A DNA stretch of 64,000 nt, taken from the NCBI GenBank assembly GCA_009782175.1, contig WRKR01000012.1, positions 1-64,000 on the forward strand, in the 5' to 3' direction. The position numbers and the translations under genes are program-made. The stretch is from Cystobacterineae bacterium. GTDB taxonomy: Bacteria; Myxococcota; Myxococcia; Myxococcales; Myxococcaceae. The notes below the pieces were generated by a model. It was not told the DNA's origin and did no database searches. It worked only from the letters and a program-made list of their open reading frames with translations. Numbering within the stretch: position 1 is the stretch's first letter; every line of letters begins with the position of its first letter. This document shows positions 49,511 to 59,109 of the stretch, piece after piece.

Positions 49511-50320
49511 ATGTTAAAGGGAAAAATGCCCCTTGTACTTGCGTTTTGTTTGGCTGCTTTTGCGGGGGTTTTGGCTTTTACCGCTATTAAAAATCAGGAG
49601 CAGGCCGTAACAAAGGGTTGGGCACTCAAGAGGGTCCTTGTTGTTAACGAGGATGTTGCAGAGGGCACGGAGATAACGGAAGACATGTTGCAGCCAAGAG
49701 AGATGCCCGAGAGGTTTATTTCTCCCTCGAACATTGGTATCGACAGCCGCAACCTCATTCAAGGCCATAAAATTCTGGTCGACGTCAAAGCGGGAGATCC
49801 TCTGCTGTGGACACAATTTTCAATGATGAAGAATGTGGAGAGGTTGTCCACGAAAGTTTTGAAGCGCATGCGTGCTTATACCTTGAACGTGACCGGCGCC
49901 TCTGCTGTGGGCAGATGGATTCGCCCCAACGATCGTGTTGACATCATTTGGGTTTTTAAAGATCCTCAGACACAGGAGAACGTTGCGACAACCATCAAGC
50001 AAAATGTTGTGGTGTTGGCCACGGGGTTGATCACCGGCAGCACCAACATGGCGCTGACCACAGAAGAAGAGCGCAGCTATAGCGAGATTTCACTGATGGT
50101 TTTGCCTGAAGAGGTTGAGCAGCTGGCCTTGGCGCAAGATCTAGGCACTTTGCTCCTATCCTTGCGCAACGAAGAAGATGCAGACAGCGTTTCTGGCGGC
50201 TCCAAGACAACCTCCGGCACCTTGTTCGACTCGAATGCACAGAAAAATACGGACACCAAACGCAACACCATGACTGGCATTGAAGTGGTCCGCTCATCAG
50301 GCGGCGGCGCAGCCCGATAA
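49511..50320 (+). CDS. cpaB: Flp/Tad pilus assembly protein CpaB (RcpC)
   Basis: A 269-residue periplasmic Tad component with an N-terminal membrane anchor (MPLVLAFCLAAFAGVLAF) and an SAF domain (VVNEDVAEGTEITEDML). The RcpC-type C-terminal part (VRPNDRVDIIWVF-like and EEVEQLALAQDLGTLLLSLRN) is conserved. ATG 49511 starts at the membrane anchor. First of a cpaB-tadB-tadC-FHA run; the tadB ATG starts ten bases after its stop. Confidence 0.9.
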   Translation: MLKGKMPLVLAFCLAAFAGVLAFTAIKNQEQAVTKGWALKRVLVVNEDVAEGTEITEDMLQPREMPERFISPSNIGIDSRNLIQGHKILVDVKAGDPLLWTQFSMMKNVERLSTKVLKRMRAYTLNVTGASAVGRWIRPNDRVDIIWVFKDPQTQENVATTIKQNVVVLATGLITGSTNMALTTEEERSYSEISLMVLPEEVEQLALAQDLGTLLLSLRNEEDADSVSGGSKTTSGTLFDSNAQKNTDTKRNTMTGIEVVRSSGGGAAR

Positions 50321-50330
50321 GGAATGCTTT

Positions 50331-51185
50331 ATGAATGCATTATATCCAGGGCTGGCAGCTCTTTCGATTACGGCTGCGCTGTTTTTCCTGTTTTTGGTTG
50401 TTTATGGGGTGTTTGTTCGGGCCTATGAGCGTTATCAGGAGCGCTATGTTGTACGCTCGCTGGACGATCTGGGGAATATGTTTTTGTTTATTGACCCCAG
50501 ACAGTTGTTGGCGACGAACGTGGCAACCATGGTTCTGCTGGGGATGCTGACGTATGTCATTTTCAATGGCCTCATGGCCATTTTTGGCACCATCTTCGGG
50601 TTTTTTCTCCCGATGATTCTCATTAAACAGTTCCGCAAACGGAGGATCCGCCTCTTCAATGCACAACTGGTGGATGCCTTGCAAGGCATGTCCAATGCCT
50701 TTAAAGCAGGCCTTACCTTTCAGCAATCCGTTGAATTTATTGCGAAAGATGCTCCAAACCCCCTGGGACAAGAATTCACTTTATATGTACGTGAAATAAA
50801 ACTGGGAGTGGCTTTGGATCAAGCCTTGTTGAATATGGCTGCGCGTGTTGGCTCTGACGACATGGATTTGGTGGCTGTTGCCACCAATATTGCTCGCCAA
50901 TTGGGGGGCAACATGGCGGAGATGTTTGAAACGCTGTCGGGCACCATTCGAGAGCGGTTTCGGTTGGAAGGAAAAATTGCGTCAATGACGGCACAAGGAA
51001 AAATGCAAGGGTGGGTTGTGGCGGCGATGCCTCTGGCGCTTGGGCTTATTGTCAACTATCAGCGACCGGATTTGATGCAACCTTTGCTGGATAGCTATTG
51101 GGGCTATGCGATGGTAGCCGCCGTTGCCATTATGGAAGTTCTGGGTATGTTGATTATTCGGCGCATCGTCAACATCGACATTTAA
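50331..51185 (+). CDS. tadB: Tad pilus inner-membrane protein TadB
   Basis: A 284-residue GspF-type platform protein with N-terminal helix (LSITAALFFLFLVVYGVFV), a cytoplasmic domain containing VDALQGMSNAFKAGLTFQQSVEF, and two C-terminal helices. ATG 50331 lies after AAGGAA. Together with TadC it forms the assembly platform for the pilus motor. tadC starts ten bases downstream. Confidence 0.9.
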   Translation: MNALYPGLAALSITAALFFLFLVVYGVFVRAYERYQERYVVRSLDDLGNMFLFIDPRQLLATNVATMVLLGMLTYVIFNGLMAIFGTIFGFFLPMILIKQFRKRRIRLFNAQLVDALQGMSNAFKAGLTFQQSVEFIAKDAPNPLGQEFTLYVREIKLGVALDQALLNMAARVGSDDMDLVAVATNIARQLGGNMAEMFETLSGTIRERFRLEGKIASMTAQGKMQGWVVAAMPLALGLIVNYQRPDLMQPLLDSYWGYAMVAAVAIMEVLGMLIIRRIVNIDI

Positions 51186-51195
51186 GGAGCGCGCA

Positions 51196-52095
51196 ATGCA
51201 AGGGATATGGAGTTCTATGCAAACCGTGCTTATTTCGGGTGGCATTTTGCTGGCGGCCTTGGCCACTGCCGCGGCCATTTGGCTTTTTGTATATTGGCTT
51301 TATCGTTCTTATCTTCAGAAATTATCCGAGGAAATCAGCAATGAATCTCTAGGTGGAATGAAGGGGGCCGGCAATGTGATCATCCGTCGGCTGGGGGTGA
51401 TTAACCGGCAGTTTATGTGGCCTGCTTATGATCATCGCATACGCCGTCAATTGGTGCGCGCGGGTGAGCCTGCAGATTATCACCCTGAAGAATTTATGGC
51501 TCTGCAAGAGATAGGTTTGGTGCTGGGCCTTGTTTTTGGAATTATAGGCACCAGCACCTTTGGCATTCATTTTCTGTGGGCACTCATTCCAGCGCTGATT
51601 GGCTTGTTCTATCCGAGAATTTGGCTGAACGATCAGGTCAAAAAACGCCACCTCAAAATCAGCCGGGCTCTCCCTTATAACCTCGACTTGTTGACACTAT
51701 CCGTTGAAGCCGGTTTGGATTTTACAGGTGCTTTGGGCAAAGTGGTTGAAAAAGGAAAACCAGGGCCCTTGCTCGACGAGTTTAACCTGGTGCTCAAACA
51801 GCTGAAAATGGGAAAAAGCAGGGAAGAATCCCTCAAAAGCATGGCATACCGCATCGACTTACAAGCGGTGACACAGTTTATTTCCGCACTCATCCAAGCC
51901 GATAGAATGGGCACCAGCTTGGGAAAAGTTCTTCGAATTCAGTCCGTACAGCTGCGCATCGATCGCACCCAGCGCGCCGAAAAACTCGCCGGAGAAGCAC
52001 CCGTCAAAATGTTGTTTCCACTCATTGCCTGCATTTTCCCCACCGTCTTTTTGGTGTTGTTTAGCCCCATTGTTTATACCTTGTTGAACAGCTAG
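51196..52095 (+). CDS. tadC: Tad pilus inner-membrane protein TadC
   Basis: A 299-residue GspF-family protein. Conserved ALPYNLDLLTLSVEAGLDFTGALGKV and ISALIQADRMGTSLGKVLRIQ are the platform signatures, with C-terminal helix FPTVFLVLFSPIVYTLL. A GGAGC precedes the ATG. Tad ATPase (tadA/cpaF), secretin, CpaE and prepilin genes are not in this window, so the locus is either split or continues elsewhere. Confidence 0.92.
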   Translation: MQGIWSSMQTVLISGGILLAALATAAAIWLFVYWLYRSYLQKLSEEISNESLGGMKGAGNVIIRRLGVINRQFMWPAYDHRIRRQLVRAGEPADYHPEEFMALQEIGLVLGLVFGIIGTSTFGIHFLWALIPALIGLFYPRIWLNDQVKKRHLKISRALPYNLDLLTLSVEAGLDFTGALGKVVEKGKPGPLLDEFNLVLKQLKMGKSREESLKSMAYRIDLQAVTQFISALIQADRMGTSLGKVLRIQSVQLRIDRTQRAEKLAGEAPVKMLFPLIACIFPTVFLVLFSPIVYTLLNS

Positions 52096-52157
52096 CTTTA
52101 TTGAGCGTTATTGTTTCTTTGCCGTTTCAGTTTTGCCGCTTAAATTTTTATTTTATT

Positions 52158-53972
52158 ATGTCAGCCTCAAACTCTAGACCTCCTCGACAACGCCCTTCTC
52201 GACCTTCTGAAAGACACCCTAGACGAGGTGGCCCCGGAGAAACCCCTCCCAAAGCTGCCAGACAAAAGCCTCCTGGCCTCGCTCAACAAGGCTCTGCTTC
52301 AGCCACATTGCTTTGTGTTGCTGGAAACCAGGTAGGTACAGAATACCCTTTGGTGGGAGAAGAAGTGGTTGCCGGACGCTCCCCGGAGAATGCCGTCTCT
52401 ATTCCTGATAACTCCGTCTCAAGAAAACATTTGCTGTTGCGCCACACCGCTGAAGGGTGGATGGCCTCAGACATGGGCTCCGGCAATGGCACACTCATCA
52501 ACGGAATGCCCCTCAAAGAGGAAACTTTGCTCGAAAATGGGGATTGCCTGAGCTTGGGTGAAACGGAGCTTCAGTTTGTTTCCAAGGGCAAGCCCGAAGA
52601 GCGACGCCTTGCCAAAACCGGTGGCGCAGCCTCGGACGCTCGACGCCCCGCAAGAAAGCCTGCCTCCAGAGGAGAGCCCGGAGAGCGGCGCTTGGCAAAA
52701 ACCGGTGGCGACGCAGCCTTAGAGCCTCGCCGTCCCCAGAGGACAAGCCTGCGTGCGCGCAGAGGAGAGGAAGTGAAGAAAAAACGCCGGGGCCTCCTCC
52801 TGGTGGTGCTGATGGCCATGCTCTCCCTGGCCGGTGTTGCCGTCTATTTGAAGATGGAAGAGGAGAAAACCAAAACAAAGATAGATAAAACAGGTGAGAT
52901 TGAACGGGAAAAAATAGCAACCCTCGATGCGCGCTTCCAAGAGGGGAAAAACCTGGTGCGCATAGGCAACTGGGTCGAAGCACAACATGTTTTTCAAGAG
53001 TTGAAGGAGCAAGCGCCTGACTACCGCCCGAGTGAAATAGAAGAATACCTCAAAGAGGCAGAACTTGAAGTGCCCAACCAGGCGGCGATGAATGCAGCGC
53101 AAGACGCACTCTCCCTGCTGGAGCTGAAAGAAGCCCATATGCGCCTGGGGCAGGTGACAAATACCAGACACCAATATGAGCGCCTGGGCAAACTCAAACA
53201 GGAATTCCAAAAGGCTTTGCAAAAGAAAGTGGCGATGAGCAAAGAGTTGGTTCCCCAAAACACAAACCGGGAAAGCATGGTTAAACTCAAAACCATGACC
53301 GATGACATTTTGGCGGCTGTGCCCAAACACAGAGAAGCGGAGGAGATGCAGCGCATTGCCAAAGAAGCCATCCACCGCATAGATAACCCCTATAGAGCGC
53401 CTCCACCACCCGAAACCCCCTGGGTTGCGGTGGGTGAAAAATATAAGGCCGGTGAAGTGGAAGAAGCAACCCAATTGGCCACAGCCTGTGCGGACAGGCA
53501 AGAGCGCTGCAAAAAAATGCTGGCCCAACTGGAAAGCTTTTCCAGCAAAAACCGCCGCATTGAAGGTTTGAGCGCCCAGGAGTTTTTTGACATGTATGAG
53601 TTGGACAGACAACTTTCAGGAGGGGCAGGCTCCCCCAACACCCAGCGCATTTTGATGTTTGCCATACCCTCCATAGAAAAACGCGCCAGGGATGCCAGAC
53701 TCAATGGACGCTTGGGAGAGGCCTCGGGTTTGTCCAGCGGCCTTTTGAAAATAGATGCAAAAAATGCCACCGCCCAAAGCATTTTGGACGAGGTGCGCGC
53801 CCAGGCCAAGGAAACCTATTTGCGTGCCTATACGCTGCGCTCAACCCAACCGGACCAGGCAGAAAAACTCTTCAAAGAAGTGGTGCAATTGCTCCCCAAA
53901 GGCGAAGACTATGTTAAAAGAGCCCAGGAGCAACTCCGAGTACTCAAAGGCAAACATTTAGAAGCAGAATGA
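52158..53972 (+). CDS. FHA-domain protein with membrane helix and coiled-coil/TPR-like C-terminus
   Basis: About 604 residues from ATG 52158 (no clear ribosome site; TTG 52101 is an alternative). Residues ~50-140 form an FHA phosphothreonine-binding domain with GRSPENAV, SRKH and SGNGTLINGM. A linker carries a direct repeat ERRLAKTGG... twice. One membrane helix lies at about 212-230. The large C-terminal region is Glu/Gln/Lys-rich, helical and TPR-like. FHA proteins are often found at Tad loci; this one directly follows tadC. Its stop overlaps the xseA start (ATGA). Confidence 0.87.
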   Translation: MSASNSRPPRQRPSRPSERHPRRGGPGETPPKAARQKPPGLAQQGSASATLLCVAGNQVGTEYPLVGEEVVAGRSPENAVSIPDNSVSRKHLLLRHTAEGWMASDMGSGNGTLINGMPLKEETLLENGDCLSLGETELQFVSKGKPEERRLAKTGGAASDARRPARKPASRGEPGERRLAKTGGDAALEPRRPQRTSLRARRGEEVKKKRRGLLLVVLMAMLSLAGVAVYLKMEEEKTKTKIDKTGEIEREKIATLDARFQEGKNLVRIGNWVEAQHVFQELKEQAPDYRPSEIEEYLKEAELEVPNQAAMNAAQDALSLLELKEAHMRLGQVTNTRHQYERLGKLKQEFQKALQKKVAMSKELVPQNTNRESMVKLKTMTDDILAAVPKHREAEEMQRIAKEAIHRIDNPYRAPPPPETPWVAVGEKYKAGEVEEATQLATACADRQERCKKMLAQLESFSSKNRRIEGLSAQEFFDMYELDRQLSGGAGSPNTQRILMFAIPSIEKRARDARLNGRLGEASGLSSGLLKIDAKNATAQSILDEVRAQAKETYLRAYTLRSTQPDQAEKLFKEVVQLLPKGEDYVKRAQEQLRVLKGKHLEAE

Positions 53973-55606
53973 AACAAAAAGAGTTGTTTGAAAGCTTGCC
54001 GCTCTCCCCCAAACCTGCCGCCACCCCCGTGGCGCCTTTAATACCCAAGCCGCTTGCCCAAAAAACTCAAAAAACGGCCGCTGTGCCACACAACCAGCCC
54101 ACCCTTGACGACCAACGGAAAATATACCCCCAGGCAGCGCTTTGCGAAAACAAGCTTTGCGAAAACAGGCCTGCAGATAGCCCTCCCCACAGTGCTTCCG
54201 ACAGTGCTCCCTACAGTGCTCCCAAACGCCAGCCCCTCAGCGTTAGCGCGTTGACGCAGCACATAAAGCAGGCCATAGATAGCCGACTGGGGAGCCTTTG
54301 GGTGAAAGGAGAGTTGAGCAATTTTAAGGGCCCCAACGCGCGTGGCCACCTCTATTTTTCCCTCAAGGATGAGAAGGCCTCCGTTGAGGTTAAAATGTGG
54401 GCAAGCCAAGCCAAACACTTGCGCTTTAAACTGGAAGAGGGGATGGCCTTGTTGGTGGTGGGGACAGTAGAGGTTTATGCCCCCATGGGCCGCTATAGCC
54501 TCATTGCCTCACATATAGAGCCGGATGGGCTTGGCGCGCAGGCCCTCGCTTTTGAGCAACTTAAAGCGCGCCTGGCCCAGGAGGGCCTGTGGGGAGAGGG
54601 CCGCAAGCGCCCCCGGCGCCCCTTGCCTTTTTTGCCTCGCCGCATTGGGGTAGTAACCAGCATAACAGGGGCAGCGCTGAGGGATTTTTTGAAGGTGCTT
54701 TTGCGCAGGAACCCTCGCCTTTCCGTGCTGGTGCGCGACGCCCGGGTGCAGGGGGCACATGCCGCCGCAGAAATGGTAGAAGCCTTAAAACAACTCTATG
54801 CCACGGACGTGGATGTGGTGGTGCTGGCCCGAGGAGGTGGCTCCGCGGAAGACTTGGCAGCCTTCAACGAGGAGGCCTTGGCGCGTACCCTATTTGAAAG
54901 CCCCGTGCCCAGTATATCCGCCGTCGGACATGAGACAGACATTCCCCTGTGTGACTTGGTGGCCGATATACGCGCCCCCACCCCCAGCGTAGCCGCCGAG
55001 TTACTCTCCCCCATACGTGGCGAGTTGGAGTTGCAGCTTGTGTTGAAGCAGCGCCGTTTGAAAAATGCCCAGCAACGCCTCCTGGCACTCGCACGCTCCG
55101 CACTGGACAAGCGCGCACGCACCCTGGCAGCCCCACGGCGCGCTTTTTCTACTTGGCGCCTTCAGCTTTCTGCCCTGGAAGAGGCCTTGCAGGCAGCGCT
55201 GACAAAACGCCTTAAGGTTGAGCACAAAAACCTGCGAGCGCTTTTAGAGCGCCTCTCCACAAGGCACCCGCGCTTGTTTTTGTTAAAGGGCCGGCAAAGG
55301 CTTGAGGCTTTGCGGCAGAGGCTTATGCAGGGCATAGGCCAAACCCTGGAAAGCCGGCATGCCCACCAGCGCCTTTTGGCAAAGCAACTCCATGCCTTAA
55401 GCCCTTTGGCCGTGTTGGGGCGTGGCTATGCCTTGCTGAAAGAGGAGGCAACAGGGAGGTGGCTGCTTTCACCAGAGGGGCTGGTGGTAGGGCAGGCCTT
55501 GGAAATACACATGGCACAGGGGCGGGTGCTGAGAGCGCGCATAACAGCACCTGCTGCTCCTTTCCCTTATTCCCCTACTCAAAATATGCCCGAGGAGGCG
55601 CTATGA
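53969..55606 (+). CDS. xseA: exodeoxyribonuclease VII large subunit
   Basis: A 545-residue nuclease subunit that degrades ssDNA bidirectionally. About 90 N-terminal residues are low complexity (CENKLCENRPADSPPHSASDSAPYSAP) and precede the canonical OB fold (LSVSALTQHIKQAID... LWVKGELSNF). The catalytic region has GVVTSITGAALRDFLKVLLRRNP and LARGGGSAEDLAAFNEEALAR. The C-terminal coiled coil is normal. Start overlaps the FHA stop by four bases and its own stop overlaps xseB, an unusual coupling of Tad and DNA-repair genes. Confidence 0.95.
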   Translation: MKQKELFESLPLSPKPAATPVAPLIPKPLAQKTQKTAAVPHNQPTLDDQRKIYPQAALCENKLCENRPADSPPHSASDSAPYSAPKRQPLSVSALTQHIKQAIDSRLGSLWVKGELSNFKGPNARGHLYFSLKDEKASVEVKMWASQAKHLRFKLEEGMALLVVGTVEVYAPMGRYSLIASHIEPDGLGAQALAFEQLKARLAQEGLWGEGRKRPRRPLPFLPRRIGVVTSITGAALRDFLKVLLRRNPRLSVLVRDARVQGAHAAAEMVEALKQLYATDVDVVVLARGGGSAEDLAAFNEEALARTLFESPVPSISAVGHETDIPLCDLVADIRAPTPSVAAELLSPIRGELELQLVLKQRRLKNAQQRLLALARSALDKRARTLAAPRRAFSTWRLQLSALEEALQAALTKRLKVEHKNLRALLERLSTRHPRLFLLKGRQRLEALRQRLMQGIGQTLESRHAHQRLLAKQLHALSPLAVLGRGYALLKEEATGRWLLSPEGLVVGQALEIHMAQGRVLRARITAPAAPFPYSPTQNMPEEAL

Positions 55607-55905
55607 AAGAGGATGCTGCAAAAAGCAAGGTTGCCACAAATACCACGGAAAGCAGAGCGGAAAGCAGAGCTGCAGGAGGGGAGCAACCCGCCCCAGCCAC
55701 CTATGCCCAAATTGTTGAGCGCTTGGAAACCCTGGTACAAGCCATGGAGGCGGGAGAGCTGCCATTGGAAGCCTCCCTGGAAACTTTTGCCGAGGGCGTC
55801 CAACTGATAAAACAAGGCGAGAAAATATTGGCCGAGGCAGAGCAGCGTATAGAGCAGCTTTTGGCTTCAGGAGAGGTTGCACCCCTGCATTTGCCAGGAA
55901 CCTAA
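55603..55905 (+). CDS. xseB: exodeoxyribonuclease VII small subunit
   Basis: A 100-residue subunit that caps the XseA coiled coil. ATG 55603, after GAGGAGGCGCT, overlaps the xseA stop. The conserved core is YAQIVERLETLVQAMEAGELPLEASLETFAEGVQLIKQGEKIL; the first ~35 residues are a low-complexity extension. The stop is five bases before the large 55910-56143 repeat. Confidence 0.93.
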   Translation: MKEDAAKSKVATNTTESRAESRAAGGEQPAPATYAQIVERLETLVQAMEAGELPLEASLETFAEGVQLIKQGEKILAEAEQRIEQLLASGEVAPLHLPGT

Positions 55906-55909
55906 ACAA

Positions 55910-56143
55910 CCTAGACCGCTTCCACTTGAGGCGAGCTAAAGCTCGCCTGCACTACGCTCCATGAATGCAGAAAAAGCACGCTTTTTCTGCATTCCCTCCG
56001 CTCCGCTTTGACATGATCTCTTCGTGAGACGAGCTAAAGCTCGTCTACTCCACTCCGTGGATGATCTGAAAAAGCATGCTTTTTCTTCCTTCATGGAGCG
56101 GAGTGCAGGCGAGTGCAACGAGCCTCAATTGAAACCGGTCTGG
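55910..56143 (+). repeat. 234-bp compound palindromic repeat element
   Basis: Left end CCTAGACCGCTTCCACTTGAGGC and right end GCCTCAATTGAAACCGGTCTGG are imperfect inverted repeats. Inside are GGCGAGC-TAAA-GCTCGCC (55921-55937), a 32-base perfect palindromic stem GAATGCAG...CTGCATTC (55963-55994), GACGAGC-TAAA-GCTCGTC and a GAAAAAGCATGCTTTTTC hairpin (about 56068-56085). The block CTTTGACATGATCTCTTCGTGAGACGAGC also occurs in the 14.1-kb copy. No coding frame or transposase. Confidence 0.85.
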
Positions 56144-56178
56144 ATAATCAAATCAGTTCTAAGTAAAAACGGGCTAGC

Positions 56179-57594
56179 ATGCATATGGATATGAGGAAGC
56201 AAAGGGGGCGCAGGGAAAGCCTGAGGCTGTGGAACCAAGAGTTTTGGGGGCTGTTTTATATGGCGACGCCCCTGGCCCTGGCGCAGGCCGGCCTGGCTTT
56301 TATGGGGCTGGTGGATATGCTGGTTGTCTCCCAGGTTTCTGATTTGGATCAGGCCGCCGTAGGCTTGGGCAATGCACTGTTTTTTACGTTTGCGGTGTTT
56401 GGCATGGCGACGATGATGGCGGTGGATCCACTGGTTTCCCAGGCCATTGGGGCCAAGGAGCCTTCTACGGCCCGTACCCATTTTTGGCAAGGCCTGAGCG
56501 TCAGCCTGGTGGGGGGCCTCCTCTTGTGCCTGCCCCTGCTGGCCTGCATTTATTCCCTGGAACGCTTTAACATAGAACCTGAGTTGGCCAAGCTCTCCCG
56601 CAACTATGTGCTGGCTCGCCTCTGGAGTTTGCCGGCCATGCTGCTGTTTTCCAACTGCCGCGCCTATTTCCAAGGCCTGGGCCTGCCCCGGCGGATCCTC
56701 CAGGCAACCCTCGTCAGCAACCTCTTTAATGTTGTTGCCGTCCTCGCCCTCGTACATGGCTTTGGCCCCATTCCCCCCATGGGCGCAACAGGTGCAGGCC
56801 TGGCCACAGGCCTGTGTACATGGATAGGCCTATGGGCCATCCTCCGCCACGGCCTGCAGAAAAAACCCTCACCCTCCCAAAAACAGGTGCCACCTGTGCC
56901 ACCTGTGCAACCTGTGCCACCGCCCCCAAGGCGTCGCCCCTCCTGGGCTTCCGCCAAAGGCATTTTAAAATTGGGGATACCCATTGGTTTGCAAGCGGCG
57001 GCCGAGTGTACGGTTTTTACGCTGGTGGGCATGCTTGCGGGGACGATGAGCCAGACGGCGGCGGCGGCGCACCAGGTGGCGATGACGTGGATGAGTTTTT
57101 CCTTCTGCTTTGCCCTGGGGCTTGGAAATGCGGCCTCGGTGCGCATAGGCTGGGCCATTGGGCGCAATGACTTGGGTGCTTTGCGCCGTACAGGCGCCGT
57201 GGCCATGGCCTCCGCCCTCACCCTCATGGCCCCCTGGGCCGCTTTCTTCTCCCTCTTCCCCCACTGGCCAGCCGGGCTTACGGCACATTCCACTGAAACC
57301 ATGGCCTTGGCCATGCCCCTCTTTGTTATAGGCGGCCTCTTCCAACTGATGGATGGACTCAGCGCCGTCTCCTCAGGCCTCCTGCGCGGAACCGGAGATA
57401 CGCGCTCCGCCTTCTATGTAACCACCTTGGGCTATTATGCCATTGCTACACCCCTGGGCGCCTATTTGGCTTTCTCCAAAAACATGGGCGTGCATGGCCT
57501 TTGGTGGGGCCTGGCCGCAGGCGTCATGCTTATGGGCCCCGCGTTGGCCCTGCGCTTTTTCTGGCGTACCTCAAAACCCCTGGCCCGCATTTAA
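56179..57594 (+). CDS. MATE-family multidrug/Na+ efflux protein
   Basis: A 471-residue membrane transporter with about 12 helices in two halves. The N half contains YMATPLALAQAGLAFMGLVDMLVVS and the C half GIPIGLQAAAECTVFTLVGMLAG plus HQVAMTWMSFSF, typical MATE segments. A Pro-rich cytoplasmic loop (QVPPVPPVQPVPPPPRRR) separates the halves, encoded by repetitive DNA. NorM/DinF-like exporters pump cationic drugs with Na+ or H+; substrate is unknown. Start ATG 56179; in-frame ATGs at 56185 and 56191 are alternatives. Confidence 0.92.
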   Translation: MHMDMRKQRGRRESLRLWNQEFWGLFYMATPLALAQAGLAFMGLVDMLVVSQVSDLDQAAVGLGNALFFTFAVFGMATMMAVDPLVSQAIGAKEPSTARTHFWQGLSVSLVGGLLLCLPLLACIYSLERFNIEPELAKLSRNYVLARLWSLPAMLLFSNCRAYFQGLGLPRRILQATLVSNLFNVVAVLALVHGFGPIPPMGATGAGLATGLCTWIGLWAILRHGLQKKPSPSQKQVPPVPPVQPVPPPPRRRPSWASAKGILKLGIPIGLQAAAECTVFTLVGMLAGTMSQTAAAAHQVAMTWMSFSFCFALGLGNAASVRIGWAIGRNDLGALRRTGAVAMASALTLMAPWAAFFSLFPHWPAGLTAHSTETMALAMPLFVIGGLFQLMDGLSAVSSGLLRGTGDTRSAFYVTTLGYYAIATPLGAYLAFSKNMGVHGLWWGLAAGVMLMGPALALRFFWRTSKPLARI

Positions 57595-57759
57595 GGGAGT
57601 TGCACACGGTGCCCAAAACATTCTGCCCCATGGAGTGCCTATGCCTCATGGGGTAGCCAGTTGCCCCTCGGCGGGAGCATTTATTAATACATTGCCGCTC
57701 GCTTGAAGGCGATCTAAGACACCCTGTTTGTCAGCACAGCACATGAGAGGAGCAGCAGC

Positions 57760-59109
57760 ATGAAGACGGAAGCGCAGGAGGCAACGGCAGTGGAGGTTTC
57801 GCCCACACAAGCGTCCATACAAGCACCCACACAGGCACCCACACAGGCGGCTACGACGGCTCTGGAGGGTGAGTGTTTGGCTCCTGAGCTTTGCAAGTCC
57901 GCCAAGCTTGCCGGCGTCTGTTATGACATTCGTGGCCCCGTAGCGACGCGCGCCCGGCAGTTGGAAGAGGAGGGGCATAAGATCATCAAACTCAACATTG
58001 GCAATCTCGCGCCTTTTGGCTTTGAGGCGCCCGAGGAAATACAGCGGGATGTGGTCCGCCACCTGCCGCATTCATCGGGATATTCGGACTCGAAAGGCAT
58101 TTTCGCCGCGCGCAAAGCAGTAATGCATTATACGCAGCAAAAAAATATAAAAGGTGTGGATGTAGAGGACATATACATCGGCAACGGCGTCTCGGAGCTC
58201 ATCGCCATGTCGATGAATGCCTTGTTAAACACAGGCGACGAGGTGCTGCTCCCCGCACCCGATTATCCGCTGTGGACAGCCTCCGTATTGCTTTCAGGGG
58301 GGCGTCCAGTACATTATTTGTGCGACGAGGGGGCAGGGTGGATGCCGGATTTGCTCGACATCCGCAGAAAAATAACACCCAAAACGCGCGCCATCGTCAT
58401 CATCAACCCCAACAACCCAACTGGGGCGGTTTATTCCGAGGAGGTGTTGCGGGAAATAGTCGCCATTGCGCGTGAGCATGGCCTCATTCTCTATTCCGAC
58501 GAGGTATATGACAAAATGCTCTATGAGGGTGCAACGCATACATCGCTTGCGGCACTCTCTGGCGAGCTGCTGACCATCATCTTCAATGGCTTGTCGAAGA
58601 ATTACCGTGCTTGTGGCTACCGTGCCGGATGGATGGTGGTGTGTGGGGACAAGAGGCACGCGAGGGATTATATTGAGGGCTTGGACATGCTGGCTTCAAT
58701 GCGCCTGTGTGCGAATGTACCCGGCCAATATGCAATACAGACAGCGCTGGGTGGCTATCAGAGCATTAATGAGTTGGTAGGCGAAGGTGGCAGGTTACGT
58801 CGACAGAGGGATTTGGCCTGGGAGTTGGTGACGGCAATTCCTGGGGTTTCCTGCGTCAAACCCGCTTCTACGCTTTATATGTTTCCAAGGCTTGATCCAC
58901 AGCTCTACCCCATTGTGGATGATCAGCTATTTATTAGCGAGCTGCTCCAAACCGAAAGGGTATTGCTGGTGCAGGGAACGGGCTTCAACTGGCCCAAGCC
59001 CGATCATTTCCGGCTGGTCTTCTTGCCCTATGAAGGGGATTTACGCGAAGCCATAGGGCGCATTGCGCGCTTTCTCGAAAACTATCGCAAACAGCACGGC
59101 ACCGCATAA
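57760..59109 (+). CDS. alaA: AlaA-type PLP aminotransferase
   Basis: A 449-residue fold-type I class I aminotransferase closest in pattern to E. coli AlaA (glutamate-pyruvate transaminase): GYSDSKGIFAARKAV, PDYPLWTASV, INPNNPTGAVYS, SDEVYDKMLYE, and the PLP lysine in FNGLSKNYRACGYRAGW. The first ~40 residues are a low-complexity TQASIQAPTQAPTQA-type extension. Supplies alanine from pyruvate. Reading downstream, hairpin-rich non-coding sequence follows at 59110-59308. Confidence 0.9.
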   Translation: MKTEAQEATAVEVSPTQASIQAPTQAPTQAATTALEGECLAPELCKSAKLAGVCYDIRGPVATRARQLEEEGHKIIKLNIGNLAPFGFEAPEEIQRDVVRHLPHSSGYSDSKGIFAARKAVMHYTQQKNIKGVDVEDIYIGNGVSELIAMSMNALLNTGDEVLLPAPDYPLWTASVLLSGGRPVHYLCDEGAGWMPDLLDIRRKITPKTRAIVIINPNNPTGAVYSEEVLREIVAIAREHGLILYSDEVYDKMLYEGATHTSLAALSGELLTIIFNGLSKNYRACGYRAGWMVVCGDKRHARDYIEGLDMLASMRLCANVPGQYAIQTALGGYQSINELVGEGGRLRRQRDLAWELVTAIPGVSCVKPASTLYMFPRLDPQLYPIVDDQLFISELLQTERVLLVQGTGFNWPKPDHFRLVFLPYEGDLREAIGRIARFLENYRKQHGTA

